Shown in pieces: positions 15,313 to 18,125 of a stretch of DNA of 18,125 nucleotides. Both the position numbers and the translations under genes were made by a program. The number at the start of each line of letters is the position of its first letter. Within the stretch, counting starts at the first letter, position 1. Source of the stretch: CAXTEJ01 sp964243295 (GTDB taxonomy: Bacteria; Actinomycetota; Actinomycetes; Actinomycetales; Angustibacteraceae); NCBI GenBank assembly GCA_964243295.1, contig CAXTEJ010000062.1, positions 1 to 18,125 of the forward strand, written 5' to 3'. The notes beneath the pieces are model-generated. The model did not search any database. It worked only from the letters and a program-made list of their open reading frames with translations, and was not told where the DNA came from.

Positions 15313-16491
15313 TCAGCGCGACCAGGTGCGCGCGACCCGCTCCGCCCGGCCGGCGAGCGCCGCCGCGACGCCCGCGGCTGTCCCGGCCGGTGGCAGCTCG
15401 TGGGGACCGGCCTGCGGCAGCTCGTAGGCGCCGGACTGCGGCAGCTCGTAGGCCCCGGCGAGCCCGGCGGCCATCGCCTCGCGCCGTCCCACCTCGAGCC
15501 GGCCGGCGAGCAGCACGACGGGCACGCCGAGCGCCATGGCGCGCCGCGACACCTCCGCCGTGACGCCGTGGTGCAGTGAGCCGCCGCCGAAGTCCTCCGC
15601 CACGGTGACGACGATGTCGGCGGCGGTGAGCTGGGCGTCGAGGCCGACGGTGTCGCAGGTGGTGGCGACGCCGTCCTGCCGGGTGGCGCCGAGCAGCAGC
15701 AGGGCGAACGCCGCCCCGCCGCCCGCGCCCGACCCAGGGGCGGCGGCCTGACCGCGGCCCATGAGCGGCCGGCCCGCGACCAGCGAGCGCTGGGCGACGT
15801 CGGCGAAGCGCCCCAGCGCTGCCTCCAGCTGCTGCGCCTGCTCGGGCGTGGCCCCGCGCTGCCGCGCGTGGGCGGCGCTCGTGCCGTGGAAGCCCAGCAG
15901 CGGCAGGTCGTCGTCGGTGGCGGCGACGAGCTCGACGCCCGCGAGCGCCACCCGCACGCTCGCGAGCCGGCCGAGCGCGTCGTCCGGCAGGTCGAGCAGG
16001 GCGAGCCCGCCGCTGCCGAGCCGCGCGTCGTCGCCGGCGCCGAGCGCCCGCAGCGCGCCCGCTCCCCCGTCGTTCGTGGACGCCGGGCCGAGGCCGACGA
16101 CGACGCGCCGCGCGCCCGCGTCGACGGCGGCGCGCAGCAGGGCGCCGAGGCCGGCGCTCGCGGCGGTCGTCGGGTCGCGGCGCGGGTCGAGGCCGGGGCC
16201 GATGGTCTGCGCGGCGTCCAGGTGCACGACCGGGCCGGCGCCGACGTCCGAGACGTGCAGGGTGGCGAGGACGTCGGCACCGGCCGGCCCGGGGACGGTG
16301 ACCGGCACGAGGTCGCCGGGCACCGCGGCGGCGATGACGTCGACGAAGCCGGGGCCGCCGTCCGACAGCGGCAGGACGGTGACCGCGTCGAGCGGGGCCT
16401 GGCCCGACCAGCCCGAGGCGACGGCCGCCCCCACCTGGGCGGCGGTCAGGCCGGCGACGGCGAAGCGGTCGGGCGTGATGAGCACGCGCAC
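15313..16491 (-). CDS. divergent glycerate kinase-family protein
   Basis: The 392-residue product has the glycerate kinase fold (PF02595): LSDGGPGF at 42-49, GLGPASTNDGGAGALRALG at 133-151, and the PGSGAGGG stretch at 252-259. The position beside erpA matches Rv2205c. Two motifs are altered. The usual N-terminal PDSFKG-type loop is PDRFAVAG at 7-14, without the Lys. The usual TGEGR-x-D-x-Q loop near 295 is TVAEDFGGGS at 296-305. The nominal reaction, ATP-dependent phosphorylation of glycerate, is therefore doubtful. Near the C terminus (344-369) an ELPQ-type octapeptide is repeated three times. The GTG at 16491 follows the dipeptidase stop by nine bases, with TAGGGG as Shine-Dalgarno, so the two genes form an operon. 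GC content is very high (about 83% in a 60-base sample). Confidence 0.8.
   Translation of the reverse strand: MRVLITPDRFAVAGLTAAQVGAAVASGWSGQAPLDAVTVLPLSDGGPGFVDVIAAAVPGDLVPVTVPGPAGADVLATLHVSDVGAGPVVHLDAAQTIGPGLDPRRDPTTAASAGLGALLRAAVDAGARRVVVGLGPASTNDGGAGALRALGAGDDARLGSGGLALLDLPDDALGRLASVRVALAGVELVAATDDDLPLLGFHGTSAAHARQRGATPEQAQQLEAALGRFADVAQRSLVAGRPLMGRGQAAAPGSGAGGGAAFALLLLGATRQDGVATTCDTVGLDAQLTAADIVVTVAEDFGGGSLHHGVTAEVSRRAMALGVPVVLLAGRLEVGRREAMAAGLAGAYELPQSGAYELPQAGPHELPPAGTAAGVAAALAGRAERVARTWSR
15390..15461. repeat. three 24-bp tandem repeats inside the glycerate kinase-like gene
   Basis: GGCAGCTCGT recurs at 15392, 15416 and 15440, exactly 24 bases apart. The second and third units are nearly identical; the first is more diverged. 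Each unit encodes eight residues around G-(A/P)-(Y/H)-ELP-(Q/P)-(S/A), so copy-number changes would stay in frame. Confidence 0.85.
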
Positions 16492-16500
16492 CGGCGGCCC

Positions 16501-17886
16501 CTACCCCTGGGCGCCGAGGCGCTCGAGCAGCACCGCCTCGGCGAGGCAGACCCGCTCGAACTCGGCGAGGTGCAGGCTCTCGTCGGCACCGTGGGCGCGG
16601 GTGTCGGGGTCCTCGACGCCGGTGACGAGGATGGCCGCGTCGGGGAAGGTGTCGACGAACTCGGCGATGAACGGGATCGAGCCGCCGATGCCCATGTCGA
16701 CCGGCTCGGTGCCCCAGGCGTCGGCGAAGGACGCGCGCGCCGCGTCGTACGCCGGGCCGTCGGCCTGGGCGGCGAACGCCGCGCCGGTCTCCTTGAGGGT
16801 CACCGACACCTGGGCGCCCCACGGCGCGTTGGCCCGCAGGTGGGCGGCGAGGGCGGCGAAGGCGTCCTGCGGGTCCTGCCCGGGCGCGACGCGCAGCGAC
16901 AGCTTGGCCTTGGCGCGCGGCTGCAGCGTGTTGGACGCCCGCTCGGTCGAGGGCGCGTCGATGCCGACCACCGTGACCGCGGGGCGGGTCCACAGCCGTG
17001 ACGTGAGCCGCCCGGTGCCGACGAGCGCGACGTCGGCCAGCACGCCGGCGTCGGCCCGCAGCTCGGCCTCGGTGAGGTCAAGGTCGGCGGCCTCGCCCGC
17101 GTGCAGGCCCGGCACGGCGACATCGCCGGCCTCGTCGTGCAGGCACCCGAGCAGCCGGGTGAGCGCGGTGAGCGCGTCCATGACAGCGCCGCCGTACATG
17201 CCGCTGTGCACCGCGTGGTCGAGGGTGCGCACCTCGACGAAGGCCTCGACGAGCCCGCGCAGGCTCGTCGTCAGCGCCGGCACGCCGATCTTCCAGTTGC
17301 TCGAGTCGGCGAGCACCAGCACGTCGGCGCGCAGCCGCTCGCGGTGGGCGACCAGCAGCCGGCCGAGGGACGGCGACCCCGACTCCTCCTCGCCCTCGAC
17401 GAACACCGTGACGCCGACCGGCGGGTGACCGCCGTGCGCCCGCACCGCGGCCAGGTGGGCCATGATCCCCGCCTTGTCGTCCGCGGCGCCGCGGCCGTAG
17501 AGACGGCCCCCGCGCTCGACCGGCTCGAACGGCGGGCTCGTCCAGTCGCCGTCCTCGCCGGGCGGCTGGACGTCGTGGTGGGCGTAGAGCAGGACCGTCG
17601 GCGCACCGGGCGGCCCGGCGAGGTGACCGACGACGGCGGGCGCGCCGTCCGCCCGCAGCAGCTCCACGTCGGACATGCCGGCCTCGCGCAGCAGTGCCGC
17701 GACGGACTCGGCGCTCGCCTCGACGTGGGCCTGGTCGAACGCCCGCGCCGACACGCTGGGGATGCGCACGAGGGCCTCGAGGTCGCTGCGCAGCCGCGGC
17801 ATGCCGGCGGCCACGGCCTGCCGCAGGGTGTCGAGGCGGGCGGGGTCGAGCGGGCTGGTGGTCGAGCTGGTCGGGCTGGTGGTCAT
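16501..17886 (-). CDS. M20-family dipeptidase (zinc metallopeptidase)
   Basis: This 461-residue cytoplasmic enzyme should hydrolyse dipeptides or related amides with two zinc ions. Active-site landmarks are LLYAHHDVQP with His103 and Asp105, GRGAADDKAG with bridging Asp136, EGEEESGS with Glu166 and Glu167, and VLADSSNW with Asp194. The lid/dimerisation domain (about 205-365) contains the DHAVHSG stretch, and the C-terminal HGADESLH provides the last His. Length fits the dipeptidase subgroup of M20. The ATG at 17886 begins just before the conserved region. Its Shine-Dalgarno is weak, but TAGGCT (17899-17894) lies seven bases before ATG, so the transcript may be leaderless. The glycerate kinase-like gene follows after nine bases. 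The exact substrate is unknown. Confidence 0.94.
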   Translation of the reverse strand: MTTSPTSSTTSPLDPARLDTLRQAVAAGMPRLRSDLEALVRIPSVSARAFDQAHVEASAESVAALLREAGMSDVELLRADGAPAVVGHLAGPPGAPTVLLYAHHDVQPPGEDGDWTSPPFEPVERGGRLYGRGAADDKAGIMAHLAAVRAHGGHPPVGVTVFVEGEEESGSPSLGRLLVAHRERLRADVLVLADSSNWKIGVPALTTSLRGLVEAFVEVRTLDHAVHSGMYGGAVMDALTALTRLLGCLHDEAGDVAVPGLHAGEAADLDLTEAELRADAGVLADVALVGTGRLTSRLWTRPAVTVVGIDAPSTERASNTLQPRAKAKLSLRVAPGQDPQDAFAALAAHLRANAPWGAQVSVTLKETGAAFAAQADGPAYDAARASFADAWGTEPVDMGIGGSIPFIAEFVDTFPDAAILVTGVEDPDTRAHGADESLHLAEFERVCLAEAVLLERLGAQG

Positions 17887-17979
17887 GGCGGCGAGCCTAT
17901 GCGGCGGCCGGGGTGCTCGTGCCGCGTCGGCGTGCCTGGACCGGCACGCTGCGTCACGGCGTGTCGGAGGTGCGCCGGC

Positions 17980-18010
17980 CCACCCTCCGCCTCCCACCCT
18001 GGGAGGGTGG
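17980..18010 (+). promoter_or_regulatory. inverted repeats covering a Shine-Dalgarno sequence
   Basis: CCACCCT occurs at 17980-17986 and 17994-18000 and either copy can pair with AGGGTGG at 18004-18010. CCTCCCA at 17990-17996 can also pair with TGGGAGG at 18000-18006. The GGGAGG in this stretch is the Shine-Dalgarno for the ATG at 18016, so the pairings would mask it. Confidence 0.4.
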
Positions 18011-18015
18011 CGGCC

Positions 18016-18125
18016 ATGGTTGACATGGCGCGGGCGCGCCGGGCGACGCGGCGGCACGGTCGCCGGCTGCGGCGCCGGGCCGCCCGAGCGGCCCGGCTGG
18101 TGCGCGAGCCCGAGCGGATCCGCCC
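18016..18125 (+). CDS. start of an arginine-rich protein, 3'-truncated by window edge
   Basis: An ATG at 18016 preceded by GGGAGGGTGGCGGCC opens a frame that runs to the window edge (36 full codons). The visible residues, MVDMARARRATRRHGRR and onward, are about 40% Arg and rich in Ala. No family is recognised. Arg-rich starts occur on membrane proteins as cytoplasmic tails, on nucleic-acid-binding proteins, and as chance translations of GC-rich DNA. In M. tuberculosis the gene beyond Rv2205c (Rv2206) is a divergent membrane protein, which fits the orientation but not any visible residue match. The strong Shine-Dalgarno is the main support. Confidence 0.4.
   Translation, partial: MVDMARARRATRRHGRRLRRRAARAARLVREPERIR

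Noticed and set aside
15761..17428. Long open frame on + opposite the glycerate kinase-like and dipeptidase genes (555 codons)
   Set aside because: Ser/Ala/Arg-rich antisense translation; the minus strand holds motif-complete genes.

Overview
The window comes from a high-GC actinobacterium. It carries the actinobacterial aa3 oxidase order ctaC-ctaD-ctaF, a lipoprotein Ig-like L,D-transpeptidase, an adenosine kinase very like Mycobacterium tuberculosis Rv2202c, a single A-type Fe-S carrier, and a glycerate kinase-like gene. Recalled M. tuberculosis order is Rv2199c/2200c (ctaF/ctaC), Rv2202c (adoK), Rv2204c (Fe-S carrier), Rv2205c (glycerate kinase), so much of the window is a conserved actinobacterial neighbourhood. 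The genus cannot be fixed from the sequence. No tRNA, rRNA, CRISPR array, integrase or transposase was seen.

Left part (1-6241). A 5'-truncated zinc metallopeptidase on + converges on a lipoprotein L,D-transpeptidase on -. Upstream of the latter, on the same strand, is the cytochrome oxidase operon ctaC>ctaD>ctaF, tightly coupled by an ATGA overlap and a one-base gap. Two adjacent hairpins separate ctaF from the transpeptidase gene. A flavin-binding PPOX-family gene on + is divergent from ctaC and converges on aat.

Middle (6236-7938). adoK and aat (leucyl/phenylalanyl-tRNA-protein transferase) form a pair on -. aat appears to need a CTG start overlapping the adoK stop as CTGA. adoK may be leaderless, and a perfect hairpin spans its GTG start.

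Accessory cassette (7939 to about 14480). A self-contained sugar operon on - reads lacI > rbsA-like ATPase > rbsC-like permease > rbsB-like lipoprotein > galM > SDR dehydrogenase. It has a TTGACA-N17-TAGGTT promoter whose -35 is overlapped by a perfect 14-bp LacI-type palindrome, and a strong hairpin between the binding-protein gene and galM. Hand-counted samples give about 60-62% GC inside, against 73% and 83% in two flanking samples. Because it lies between adoK and erpA, it looks like an inserted block. It resembles a ribose importer but has no rbsK or rbsD; galM and a dehydrogenase take their place, so the substrate and catabolic route are open.

Right part (14752-18125). erpA on - has a clear terminator and a candidate SigR/SigH-type promoter. 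Upstream are a divergent glycerate kinase-like gene lacking two family motifs and an M20 dipeptidase, nine bases apart. At the right edge an Arg-rich reading frame on + begins behind a strong Shine-Dalgarno sequence embedded in inverted repeats and runs off the window.
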